A DNA stretch of 16,417 nt, taken from the NCBI GenBank assembly GCA_964343305.1, contig CAYFJO010000229.1, positions 1 through 16,417 on the forward strand, in the 5' to 3' direction. How positions within the stretch are numbered: the stretch's first letter is position 1; every line of letters begins with the position of its first letter. Positions 6,901-13,569 of this stretch are shown here, in pieces. Position numbers and translations under genes: made by a program. The notes below the pieces were generated by a model, which searched no databases, was not told the origin of the DNA, and was given only the letters and a program-made list of their open reading frames with translations. Source of the DNA: CAYFJO01 sp964343305. GTDB taxonomy: Bacteria; Planctomycetota; Planctomycetia; Pirellulales; Pirellulaceae.

Positions 6901-8614
6901 GGACGGCGCGCGGATATTGGAATCCCCACAACAGCGACCGCGTTGTTGTGTCGACCGCCACGACGGCTCCTGATGACGTTGGACACACGAGAATGCCGTC
7001 GGCAAATGACGGACTTGCGCCGGCTAACCGTCGCGGCCCGTCAAACAAAATCGGATTCGATTCCACCTGGGCGACTTGCTGCGACCATTGAAGTTCGCCG
7101 GTCTTTCGATCGAGTGCGACCAAACGGATTTCGCTGTTGATTTCGGCCAAGGCATATAATTGGCCCATCAGCGGCAGCGGTGTACCGAGAAAGAATGCGC
7201 CGGCCAAACGTGGTTCGTCGCTGTAACCATTGCCCGGCTCGCCGTCGACCATCCACATCAAAGATCCTTCGCTGGCCAAATCCAGGGCGACCAGTCGGTT
7301 GTGTGCGCGAAATCGGTCGTTTGTTGCACGGACTCCGCCGAATCCGATTCGAACCGGAGGCCCTGTCGGTGACGCAACGCCCAACCGATCCAACAAGAAC
7401 ACCGCTTCGCCGTCGCTGCTGAGTTGGCCGTGGGGCGCATCGTCCCAGATTCGTTGTTGCAACTCTTTCCTGCGCGGCGAAATCTGCCGCTTGCCGGCGG
7501 TGGTGATCGTTGGCGCCGATCCTTGCCAATCCCGGGCATAGGTCGAATCGTTATCCCAAGGCCATTCCCAAATTCGTTTGCCGTTCGTAAAGTCTACCGC
7601 GATCAGGTTGTCACCCGTTCGCATCAGCACGGTATCTCTTACTGCCAATGGATGCAGTCCGGGAAGCGCCGCGGTCTTCGCGGCATCGTATACCGACGCG
7701 ATCTCCTTGACCGTCTCTTCGTCGGTTGGGTCGTTTACGGTGGGGACTCGCCAGCGCAAACTGGGCAGCGGAAGTCCGCCGCGTGCCTGACCGTTTCGTG
7801 ATTTGTCACCGCGATGCACCAGCCACTCAGAAGCTCCCGTCTTTTGACCACCGGGCGCTTTCCCCGTCAATTTCGTCAACCAGTCGATCGGATCTTCGTC
7901 GGCACGAAACAACTTCTTCTGCCCGCCGCCGGCTTGAAATGTCGAAGCCCCTCGCAGTTTCAATTGATTCAGAATCTGTTCCGCCTTTTGTTCGCGATTG
8001 GCGTACAGCCAGCAGGTGGACAACATGATGGAGAGAGCGGGGTCGTATGTCTCGCCGACGGGGGAAGCTAACACGCGTTGAAAACAAAGCGCCCCTGCCA
8101 GTGGCCGCCCTTGATCCAAATGATGCCGCCCCAACAGCATGGTTGCTTCGTAACCTGCCTTGGTGTGAAAATACATGCGTGTAACGTTCGTCAGTTTCTG
8201 CATGTCGGCGGCTTGCAACGCCTCGTCCAACAGTTGTCGGGCGTCCGATCCGAACTTTAATTCGTACGTTTCCAAGGCCCGGCCAGGCATGTCGCCCAGC
8301 AGCCGCTGAGCTTCCACTTTCAAGCTTGTCTGAGTGCCCGCGCCGCCCAAAGGACCAATAAAATAGTCCTCGGCATCAGGACTGACTAACAGCGTTCCCA
8401 GTTCGCTGACCGCTTCGTCAAACCGCCGCTCGTCGATGGCCTCTTTGGCGCGGCTGATGTGCTGCCGCAATTCACGCGGGGCCGGAAGGAACACATTTTG
8501 GATTTGTGATCCAACCTTCTGTGCCACCGCATTTGAACCTAATTCGCCCGCTGAAAAGGACAAACCGACCAACAGCAGAACGATGCGCAGCGGACGGGGG
8601 CAGCCTCGAAACAT
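3878..8614 (-). CDS. Giant exported TPR and PQQ-like double beta-propeller protein
   Basis: This 1,578-residue protein has a Sec signal peptide (residues 1-32: basic start, LRIVLLLVGLSF core, cut after AVA), so it acts outside the cytoplasm. Residues ~45-215 are TPR-like helices (AKEAIDERRFDEAVSELG). Residues ~260-745 form a first PQQ-like propeller with recurring blades such as LVALDRKTGELQW (498-510), AVVAVDTTTRSLLW (550-563) and MYCLDLLTGKPVW (615-627). Residues ~745-1010 are a second TPR region (EALTTARRAFELDPTS and AAGDYLQAEHVALRLM). Residues ~1040-1520 form a second propeller with LVCVDPLTGKILW (1225-1237) and LFALDRQTGKSQW (1412-1424). The family is BamB-like and does not imply bound PQQ; a scaffold or sensor role is inference. 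The start was set at the ATG at 8614, which has AAGGA 7 nt upstream and heads the signal peptide. Its last 71 nt overlap the SGNH gene tail. Confidence 0.88.
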   Translation of the reverse strand: MFRGCPRPLRIVLLLVGLSFSAGELGSNAVAQKVGSQIQNVFLPAPRELRQHISRAKEAIDERRFDEAVSELGTLLVSPDAEDYFIGPLGGAGTQTSLKVEAQRLLGDMPGRALETYELKFGSDARQLLDEALQAADMQKLTNVTRMYFHTKAGYEATMLLGRHHLDQGRPLAGALCFQRVLASPVGETYDPALSIMLSTCWLYANREQKAEQILNQLKLRGASTFQAGGGQKKLFRADEDPIDWLTKLTGKAPGGQKTGASEWLVHRGDKSRNGQARGGLPLPSLRWRVPTVNDPTDEETVKEIASVYDAAKTAALPGLHPLAVRDTVLMRTGDNLIAVDFTNGKRIWEWPWDNDSTYARDWQGSAPTITTAGKRQISPRRKELQQRIWDDAPHGQLSSDGEAVFLLDRLGVASPTGPPVRIGFGGVRATNDRFRAHNRLVALDLASEGSLMWMVDGEPGNGYSDEPRLAGAFFLGTPLPLMGQLYALAEINSEIRLVALDRKTGELQWSQQVAQVESNPILFDGPRRLAGASPSFADGILVCPTSSGAVVAVDTTTRSLLWGFQYPRAVRYYNRGFGRVTATDNRPFGSRWNDATVTISDGHVVITPVESNEMYCLDLLTGKPVWEKGKTRDNLLHVACMHGGNVVMAGKNEVTALRLQDGEQAWSIPLGNDVRPSGRGFFSDGHYYLPTTSSKILKIDVSEGSIISDVETDFVLGNLICYKGEVISHGPDWLATFPQDGPLRVNVRQRLDKNPDDTWALARKAELLMKDGKRNEALTTARRAFELDPTSDSTRAVLGDALLVVVRHDFLGNRKVTEELEGFVDRPEQKAELLRHKALGFLKVGDLNAAFRTFVGLAGFHVDGESTELQQFPIESVERHHSVRHDRWVTARLSELYKGLDTKDAAAIDSEIKNLLTTALKSGNAQVLNRFLQFFGFHPTASQARLALLESLVAAGDYLQAEHVALRLMVKPNEKTEPAVNALYAELLAKSGKFDSAAAQYHRVAQQWGNVVCRNGKTGRQLLDEVSKQQPLAQSINKSNQWLYGEPEITEGAKKVDNYGRTSSNQISPIDVRQRDGEFPHGLRVLYDRTNFITVRNGQGKQLLQVSLNRTDAVRRYYAPNYAVIHAKVKGHLLIVSLGYELVAIDMLSQVTNPAEAILWRRELVQIVPDALNPNMSALRAGTKALDNPWGATRYQALDASQRPIGAMASISDNGFCFMRQNELVCVDPLTGKILWTRGGFEIGSDTFGDDEFVFVVGPSSDEAQAIRLVDGKLLGTRPVPNYGSRWTSHGRRTLSWVRNGDSLHLNLTDIWTQKEILKHIVSYDSKACLVEHDEVAVMQADGRFAILSLSQGVKRFECQLEEEKKLTNLYVLRSADQYLVVANSPSTSDSKVNIQSAPIGIHSPLVSGNLFALDRQTGKSQWDRPIRIDRFGFPLDQATEVPTLTFLRHETPQTKSGPRKYQSSILMIDRRDGRQLLSKQDIPARTDSYQIEGNPSQQLVSVRLPGKVLNIKFTDRPIVVKPDENTGANIGRTNASESQVSSNESDRFQPLQNVIDVQQVQLRRAIENQAVERARK

Positions 8615-8763
8615 GATAAAATCCTTGAATTCGGCGATTTTTCGACACTTGACCATAGGTTGGTCGTGGGCTGGATGCAAAAAGTTCGAGCAGGCCACCT
8701 TCTGACCCGCGAAGTCAGCCACAACGGATTCGCATCCGTCGGCGTAACTCTTTCGCTGAAAAT

Positions 8764-8792
8764 ATCTTAAGAGATGTGCGGTGGCAGGGCAA
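8764..8792 (-). promoter_or_regulatory. Possible sigma70-type promoter for the giant propeller gene
   Basis: On the minus strand, TTGCCC (8792-8787) and TAAGAT (8769-8764) have a 17-nt spacer. This would give a leader of about 140 nt before the ATG at 8614. Each box matches four of six positions; the call is tentative. Confidence 0.3.
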
Positions 8793-8885
8793 CCAAACTT
8801 TCTCTACCGATGTACGTGACAGTCAGCAGCGTTGTCCGCGAACCAAGTGAGTAAACTGAGCGGCGCAGAAAACGGGCCCCGACGC

Positions 8886-8956
8886 AAAAATATCGAAAAA
8901 TATAGCTGTTTTTTCGGCATATCCCGTTGCAAAACTATTGTAAGTGACTTTAATAA
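8886..8956 (+). promoter_or_regulatory. Phased A-tracts and candidate promoter of the HU gene
   Basis: A10-bp unit, AAAAATAT(C/A)G, occurs twice in tandem (8886-8895 and 8896-8905), placing two A5 tracts exactly one helical turn apart; a T6 run follows at 8909-8914. Just downstream is TTGCAA (8927-8932) and an AT-rich -10-like block, TTAATA at 8950 or TAATAA at 8951. In-phase A-tracts bend DNA and can act as an UP-like element, which would suit a highly expressed nucleoid-protein gene. The promoter boxes are weak matches. Confidence 0.4.
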
Positions 8957-9048
8957 TCCCATTCCGTGGAAACACGGACGGGCGTATTGGACTGTTTTTA
9001 CGTTAACTCAACCTATTTGTTTTTACTTCACACGGAAGGGTAAATGCT

Positions 9049-9366
9049 ATGGCCAAAGCAAAAGCACTGACGAAGACCCAGGTTCTTACGAACATCGCTG
9101 AAAAAACCAATTTGAGCAAAAAGGAAGTTGCCGGGGTTTTTGAAGCACTTTCTGACGAAATCCAAAGCGCATTGGGGAAAGGCGGCGCCGGAGCGTTCAC
9201 GATCCCTGGGCTGATCAAGGTCACCAAGAAGCACGTTGACGCCAAGCCAGCGCGAAAGGGTGTCCCCAATCCGTTCAAGCCGGGCGAGCTGATGGACGTT
9301 GCGGCCAAACCAGCGACGACAAAAGTGGTCGTCCGCGCATTGAAGGCCCTGAAGGACATGAGCTAG
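9049..9366 (+). CDS. HU-family nucleoid DNA-binding protein
   Basis: This is a small basic protein of 105 residues that binds and bends DNA as a dimer. The N-terminal helices follow the HU pattern (LTKTQVLTNIAEKTNLSKKE, residues 7-26). The central GAFTIPGLIKVTKK (48-61) corresponds to the HU segment before the beta arm. The arm tip reads RKGVPNPFKPGE (69-80) in place of the usual RKGRNPxTGE, so Pro is kept but the Arg-Asn pair is not. The C-terminal part (VVVRALKALKDM) completes the fold. The first ten residues are slightly extended and Lys/Ala-rich. GGAAGG lies about 9 nt before the ATG. The gene stands alone, with its own terminator and an AT-rich upstream region. IHF-like function is less likely than HU. 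Which HU paralogue this is cannot be decided from the window. Confidence 0.92.
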   Translation: MAKAKALTKTQVLTNIAEKTNLSKKEVAGVFEALSDEIQSALGKGGAGAFTIPGLIKVTKKHVDAKPARKGVPNPFKPGELMDVAAKPATTKVVVRALKALKDMS

Positions 9367-9397
9367 TCAAAGGTCTTGACTGAAAAACATCTCACAT

Positions 9398-9438
9398 AAA
9401 ACGCCAGTTCGTTGCAGTTGAACGGATTGGCGTTTTTT
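9398..9438 (+). terminator. Intrinsic terminator of the HU gene
   Basis: AAAACGCCA (9398-9406) pairs with TGGCGTTTT (9428-9436). An inner GTTC/GAAC stem (9407-9410 with 9420-9423) adds to it, and a run of six T (9433-9438) follows. It begins 31 nt after the HU stop. Confidence 0.88.
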
Positions 9439-9541
9439 CGTTTTGATCAAAAAAACGGCGGTTTTCCGCAAAATCCCCTCTTTTGGCAAATTCCATATTG
9501 AACTATTTCGTAATATCCACATCATCACATAAGTTAAGAAT

Positions 9542-9623
9542 AAAGCGGGTTGAATTGGGCTAGCATGGATGCTAGCGCCCACTGCCATCTAGGATAGCCC
9601 GGGGCAGGGATTCAACCCGTTTT
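9542..9623. terminator. Branched inverted-repeat element, probable bidirectional terminator
   Basis: An outer stem joins 9542-9555 to 9610-9623 (core CGGGTTGAAT with ATTCAACCCG, extended by A/T pairs and one G-U). Inside it are two further hairpins. The first is a perfect GCTAGCAT-GG-ATGCTAGC (9559-9576), flanked by GG/CC pairs. The second is CTGCC/GGCAG (9582-9586 with 9603-9607). The whole could fold as a three-way junction. On the plus strand the outer stem ends in a T-run (9620-9625); on the minus strand a CTTTATTCTT stretch follows. It lies 16 nt past the stop of the minus-strand propeller gene, which it most likely terminates. The extra internal hairpins are more than a terminator needs, so a mobile or repeated element is an alternative. 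Confidence 0.6.
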
Positions 9624-9638
9624 TTCTTTTCTTGCCAG

Positions 9639-10916
9639 TCAATTTCGATTTCTGACGTCCAGACAAACGATCTCTCGATCGTCTCGCAAATAGAGCAGCC
9701 CATTGGCAAGTGCCGGAGCTTGGCGAGTCGTTCCGATCACCACGCCGCGGCCCAACTCGTCGAATCCATCCGGCGTCGCACGGACGATGACCAACTCCCC
9801 CTTCATCGTCGAGAGAAACAACTTGCCGTCCGCGGCAATCAGGTTCGACTTTCCAAATCGCGTCTTTTGCCAAACTCGTTGACCAGTCTTGACATTCACG
9901 CAATTCAAATGCGTCACTGGTCCAGCGCTGCCGACGTTGTCCAGACCGTAGAGATAGTCGCCCAACAAGACCGAAGTTTGCCATTCGTTGCGCATGACAC
10001 TCCGCGCTCCTTGCGATGTCCAAGCTTCCTTCACTTGGTAGATGTCGCCCTCGACGTGAAGCACCAGCAAAGCGGCCCCATGGTTTTCGCCCGACGAGAT
10101 GAACACCTGCTGGTCGTGCGCGATCGGCGTTGCCGTGTTGCAGTTGTAATCGGTCTTATAAGGATAGCGCCATAGAATATCACCACTTTGGGGCGCGAGT
10201 CCGAGCACCGAGCTTCCCGTGTACGCGACGACTTGTTCGCGTCCACCCACCTTCAGCAACGTTGGCGACGAATAGCCAGCAGCGTCGCTTCCAGCACTCC
10301 AAACCGTTTCGCCAGTTTTCCGATCCAGTGCCACAACGGTCGCTTTGGGCGCACCGACAGTCACCACAATGGATTCGCCAACCACCAGCGGTGAGCTGGC
10401 CATGCCATAGTCGGCAACCTTGCCACGCAACTCTTTCACGGTATTGCGTTGCCAAACGATGTCGCCGCTTTGTGACTTCAATGCTGTGAGGACTCCTTCG
10501 CCACTGAAGGTGAAGATCATGTCACCGGTCATCGTGGGGGTCGCACGCGGACCGTTGCCCATCTGGTTGCGATAGTCGGGGCCGATTTCGGTTTGCCAGT
10601 TCGATTTTCCTGTCTCTGCATTGTGCGACACGACCACCTGTTTGCCGCCGCGTTGGACCATCGTCACCAGTTGCCCGTCGCGGATCGCCAAGCCTGACAT
10701 GCCAACACCACCGGCAACACGCCAAACTTCTTTTGGCCCACCGGACGGCCACTCGCCCAGCAATCCTGTCTCCGCGGAAATCCCGTTGCGCTGAGGTCCC
10801 AGAAACTGTGGCCAATCGTCTCCGTGTGAGAAGTCGGCAGGAAGAACGACCGCGACGAACAATAAAACGGCTAGAATTTGGTGCTTCGTAATAGCGTACT
10901 CTGCATAAATGGGCAT
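9639..10916 (-). CDS. Exported PQQ-like (BamB-type) beta-propeller protein
   Basis: This 425-residue protein is probably exported. Residues 1-32 look like a signal peptide: K12-H13 followed by QILAVLLFVAVVLPA, with cleavage near SHG/DD. The mature start DDWPQFLGPQRNG (33-45) is the typical opening of planctomycete PQQ-like proteins. Propeller blades follow, with repeated (V/L)xALDxxTGexxW motifs: VLTALKSQSGDIVW, TVVALDRKTGETVW, VLGLAPQSGDILW and LNCVNVKTGQRVW. The length fits a single propeller. The start was set at the ATG at 10916 because AGGAG lies about 9 nt upstream; an in-frame ATG at 10940 has no such site. The family fold is the same as BamB, but no Bam partner is nearby and PQQ binding cannot be assumed. 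No enzymatic role is evident. It shares its fold with the giant protein at 3878-8614 but is not an adjacent duplicate. Confidence 0.88.
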   Translation of the reverse strand: MPIYAEYAITKHQILAVLLFVAVVLPADFSHGDDWPQFLGPQRNGISAETGLLGEWPSGGPKEVWRVAGGVGMSGLAIRDGQLVTMVQRGGKQVVVSHNAETGKSNWQTEIGPDYRNQMGNGPRATPTMTGDMIFTFSGEGVLTALKSQSGDIVWQRNTVKELRGKVADYGMASSPLVVGESIVVTVGAPKATVVALDRKTGETVWSAGSDAAGYSSPTLLKVGGREQVVAYTGSSVLGLAPQSGDILWRYPYKTDYNCNTATPIAHDQQVFISSGENHGAALLVLHVEGDIYQVKEAWTSQGARSVMRNEWQTSVLLGDYLYGLDNVGSAGPVTHLNCVNVKTGQRVWQKTRFGKSNLIAADGKLFLSTMKGELVIVRATPDGFDELGRGVVIGTTRQAPALANGLLYLRDDREIVCLDVRNRN

Positions 10917-11233
10917 CGTGCGGATCTCCTGTTGCTTCATAGAAAGACGGTAGTCTGGTGTCTCGTGCAGGCGTAATCTAACGCCTGCGGCGGGCGACCG
11001 TCCAGAGAATAAATTGACGAATGACACCGAACGATCTTTTTTCTTCGAACGCTTCGAGAAGAAAACCGGTGGCATCATTTTGGCCAGCAAGTCACAATAG
11101 ACCACCCAATTGAGGCGACATTGTGCGATGCGTTTTGTCCACGGAACGGCGATTAGCGGCGTGCGGTACTTGACCGCGGAACAACGCTGGTCGGCCAACT
11201 AATCGAACATCCAATTTGAAGAGAAGCAAGCGT
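10917..11233. other. 317-nt divergent intergenic region between the propeller gene and the tct operon
   Basis: No gene is supported. The minus-strand frame stays open through it, but that stretch has no recognisable protein and precedes a well-supported start. It holds a small hairpin (10967-10988). It also holds an AT-rich imperfect inverted repeat, TTTTCTTC (11039-11046) with GAAGAAAA (11058-11065), which could be an operator for a regulator of the divergent genes. No convincing -35/-10 pair was found for either gene. Confidence 0.55.
10967..10988. repeat. Small hairpin in the leader of the PQQ-like gene
   Basis: GCAGGCGT (10967-10974) and ACGCCTGC (10981-10988) are perfect 8-bp arms around a 6-nt loop. 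The element sits about 50 nt upstream of the ATG at 10916 and would lie in the mRNA leader if transcription starts further upstream. The right arm and the bases after it share short blocks (TAACGCC, then GGCGAC) with the large palindrome at 16331-16399. Confidence 0.5.
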
Positions 11234-12172
11234 ATGATCGACTCACAAACATCACGGCGGGAATTTGTTCGTGCGGGAGTCGCTGGATTAGGAACTGCTA
11301 TGGTCATGAACGAAACCAGGTTGAGTGCGGTGGACGATCGAAAAGGGTTCATCGACGCCCACGTCCACGTTTGGACGCCGGACACAAGGAGCTTTCCGTT
11401 GGCGGACGGTTTCAAAAGAGAAAACATGCAACCGCCAAGTTTCACGCCCGAAGAGCTTTTTTCACACTGCAAGCCCACCGGCGTGGACCGCATTGTGTTG
11501 ATCCAGATGAGTTTCTATCGCTACGACAACTCGTACATGCTCGACATGATGAAAAAGCACAAAGGTGTTTTCTCGGGCGTGGCCGTGATCGACGAACACG
11601 ACGAACCGGCTGACACCATGAAGTCGCTGGCAAAACAAGGTGTCCGCGGATTCCGCATTCGTCCGTTCGATCGAGAGCCAAGCAAGTGGCTTGGCGGCGC
11701 AGGAATGAAAGCCATGTGGAAATGTGGTGCGGAAGAAGGGCTGGCAATGTGCCACTTGATCGACGCCAAGTTCCTTACGTCTGTCGACAAAATGTGCCGC
11801 CACCATCCCGATACGCCAGTTGTCATCGATCATTTCGCCCGCATTGGCGTTGATGGCAAGATCCGCAAGTCGGACCTCGACGATCTTTGCGCCCTGGCCA
11901 AACACAAAAACACGTCCGTCAAGATCTCGGCTTATTATGCGCTCGGCAAGAAAGAAGCTCCGTACAAGGATCTCATTCCAATGATCCGCCGTTGTGTCGA
12001 CGCGTTTGGCCCCGAGCGATTGATGTGGGCCAGCGATTGCCCGTTCCAAGTGGTCGATGGCCACGAGTATCAGCCGTCGATCGACTTGATCAAGAGTGGA
12101 ATAGACGGCCTGTCGGCGGGCGACCGAGATTGGTTGCTTCGGAAAACCGCGGAGCGTGTCTTTTTCAGTTGA
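11234..12172 (+). CDS. Tat-exported amidohydrolase (Amidohydro_2, TIM barrel)
   Basis: This 312-residue protein is a metal-dependent hydrolase of the amidohydrolase_2 / COG3618 group, whose known members include lactonases and decarboxylases. Residues 7-31 carry a twin-arginine signal (SRREFVRAGVAGLGTAM), so the folded enzyme is probably moved across the cytoplasmic membrane. The barrel begins with metal-site HxH in FIDAHVHVW (H43, H45). Later come GFRIRPFD (139-146), CHLID with H174, VVIDHFARIG with H200, and MWASDCPF with D268, as expected for this family. The ATG at 11234 is preferred over a TTG 18 nt upstream because it starts directly at the Tat region and has AAGAGAAG before it. Its stop overlaps the next ATG by one base (TGATG), so it is translationally coupled to the transporter genes. 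The substrate is unknown; a lactone or similar precursor of the transported acid is a guess. Confidence 0.85.
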   Translation: MIDSQTSRREFVRAGVAGLGTAMVMNETRLSAVDDRKGFIDAHVHVWTPDTRSFPLADGFKRENMQPPSFTPEELFSHCKPTGVDRIVLIQMSFYRYDNSYMLDMMKKHKGVFSGVAVIDEHDEPADTMKSLAKQGVRGFRIRPFDREPSKWLGGAGMKAMWKCGAEEGLAMCHLIDAKFLTSVDKMCRHHPDTPVVIDHFARIGVDGKIRKSDLDDLCALAKHKNTSVKISAYYALGKKEAPYKDLIPMIRRCVDAFGPERLMWASDCPFQVVDGHEYQPSIDLIKSGIDGLSAGDRDWLLRKTAERVFFS

Positions 12173-13569
12173 TGTCTAACGACTCGAAAAGCAGCGGCGG
12201 GTTGACCCGATGGTTTGTGTTGCTGACCTTCGTTGTGGGCGCGAGCGCGGTAATCGTCTGGATCGAATCCCGCGTGTTGGCGAGTCGTCGGCCCTCAAGC
12301 TACCCGCAGCGACCTGTCAAAGTGATCGTGCCGTTTGGTGCCGGTGGCAGCACTGACACGTTCGCTCGTAAAATGCAGGAAGCCATCGGTGAAAACGACT
12401 TATTGCCCGTTCCGATGGTCGTCATCAACAAAGCGGGAGCTGGGGCAACGATCGGCAGCCGTCACGTGAAAGACCGCGATCCCGACGGTTACACGATGCT
12501 CGTGCTGCACGACACAATGTTCACCGCCGAGGCGTTCAAGACGGTGGAATATGGCTCGGACGCATTTCAGCCGATCGCCGCCACGGGCGAAAACGGCATG
12601 ATGATCGCAGTCCGCAAGGAATCGGATTATCAGTCGCTTGAGCAGTTGATGAACGACGTGGCCGATCGGCCGGGTGAAATTATCTATGCCAACAACACCG
12701 GGGCACTCGTCCAGTTCGCTGCCCTCTACCTGGCCAAACTTCAAAACGAAAAGCGTTCCGATCAAATAAGCCCGCCGGCATCCTTTCGTCTGGTCCAAAG
12801 CGGCGGCGGAGCCCAGCGTTTTGAAGACGTTGAAGCGGGTCGCGCCGACGTTTCAGGATTTTCTGTCGACGAGTATCGTAAGTTTCAAAGCGAGCTGCGG
12901 GCCCTCGCCTATCTAGGCGCCGAGCGACATCCCGCATTCGTCGACGAGCAGACAAAGCAGCCAAACATTCCAACCGCTCGCGAACAAGGTTTTGAGATCG
13001 TCCATAAAAACACGGTCTATTGGTGGTTTCCCAAAGGCACGCCTGCCGAGTGCGTCGACGTGATGGCCGGCGTTTTGGCCAAGGCGATGAAAACGGAAGT
13101 CGTACAGAGATTTCTCGACGACACACAATCGGACGATATCGTGCTCCGCGGCGACGCGCTGATGCAACGTATCGCGCATAGCAAAGAGACGTACTCGTCG
13201 GTTTCGCTCAACGTCGAGAATCCAGTTCCAAACATTCCGTTGATGCTCACGATCGCTATCGGCATCTTGCTGGTCGGAGTCATCGCCGAATCAAGATTCC
13301 AAGGTGCAGGGCGGATTGCTAGTCCGTCCGAACGCTACACCAATTCAAATCTCGCCACCCTGTCCGTCGTTTTAACGCTCGCCTATGTTACGGCCCTTTC
13401 GCTTCGCATCATCGATTTTCGAATCGTCACGGCGGCGTATCTCTTCGTGCTAGGAACGATGCTCGCGCGCAAACCCGAAGCCCAGCGAGCGATGGTCGTC
13501 GTTTCGCTTGGGCTGTCAATTGGCGTGTACTATTTGTTCACGCACCTCTTTGTGGTGGATCTGCCATGA
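12172..13569 (+). CDS. tctC: TctC solute receptor combined with TctB membrane subunit in one chain
   Basis: This 465-residue protein belongs to a tripartite tricarboxylate transporter. A basic start and one hydrophobic segment (14-31) lead into a TctC/Bug receptor domain (about 44-345). Its signatures are YPQRPVKVIVPFGAGGSTD (44-62), NKAGAGATIG (86-95) and DPDGYTM (103-109). After it come four hydrophobic segments, about 353-372, 394-413, 416-432 and 438-460, with the ending YYLFTHLFVVDLP typical of TctB. Positive residues between the first and second of these segments and between the third and fourth predict cytoplasmic loops, which fits a receptor on the outer face. TctC is normally a free soluble protein and TctB a separate small subunit. 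Here the first hydrophobic segment may be TctB's own first helix, so that the receptor is inserted into a TctB loop; a plain fusion with a signal anchor is the alternative. There is a 4-nt overlap with tctA. Confidence 0.85.
   Translation: MSNDSKSSGGLTRWFVLLTFVVGASAVIVWIESRVLASRRPSSYPQRPVKVIVPFGAGGSTDTFARKMQEAIGENDLLPVPMVVINKAGAGATIGSRHVKDRDPDGYTMLVLHDTMFTAEAFKTVEYGSDAFQPIAATGENGMMIAVRKESDYQSLEQLMNDVADRPGEIIYANNTGALVQFAALYLAKLQNEKRSDQISPPASFRLVQSGGGAQRFEDVEAGRADVSGFSVDEYRKFQSELRALAYLGAERHPAFVDEQTKQPNIPTAREQGFEIVHKNTVYWWFPKGTPAECVDVMAGVLAKAMKTEVVQRFLDDTQSDDIVLRGDALMQRIAHSKETYSSVSLNVENPVPNIPLMLTIAIGILLVGVIAESRFQGAGRIASPSERYTNSNLATLSVVLTLAYVTALSLRIIDFRIVTAAYLFVLGTMLARKPEAQRAMVVVSLGLSIGVYYLFTHLFVVDLP

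Larger units (their letters stand above)
8615..9048. other. 434-nt divergent intergenic region upstream of the propeller and HU genes
   Basis: No gene is supported here. The half next to the propeller gene has mixed composition; the half next to the HU gene (about 8880-9048) is strongly AT-rich. The region holds one candidate promoter in each direction and a set of A/T-tracts, listed separately. A reading frame starting at 8832 runs into the HU gene in another frame and shows no protein-like composition. Confidence 0.7.

Noticed and set aside
7041..7529. Arg-rich minus-strand frame inside the giant propeller gene
   Set aside because: It lies in another frame of a well-supported propeller coding region and has shadow-type composition.
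8615..8722. 36-residue extension of the giant propeller protein
   Set aside because: It would place a charged stretch before a clear signal peptide; the ATG at 8614 has AAGGA at the right spacing.
8832..9101. Possible small protein upstream of HU
   Set aside because: It overlaps the HU start in another frame, has no ribosome-binding site, and crosses the AT-rich promoter region.
9441..9469. TTTTGATCAAAA palindrome and GCGG-TTTT-CCGC mini-hairpin after the HU terminator
   Set aside because: Both are short, AT-rich or four-base-stem structures of a size expected by chance; there was not enough to call an operator or a second terminator.
9542..9623. Reading the branched inverted repeat as a tRNA-like gene
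   Set aside because: There is no anticodon arm, T-loop motif or CCA-type acceptor arrangement; the outer stem is too long and ends in a T-run.
10917..11198. N-terminal extension of the PQQ-like protein by up to 94 residues
   Set aside because: The extension has no recognisable domain and would bury the signal peptide. The ATG at 10916 has a good AGGAG site, while the other in-frame starts do not.
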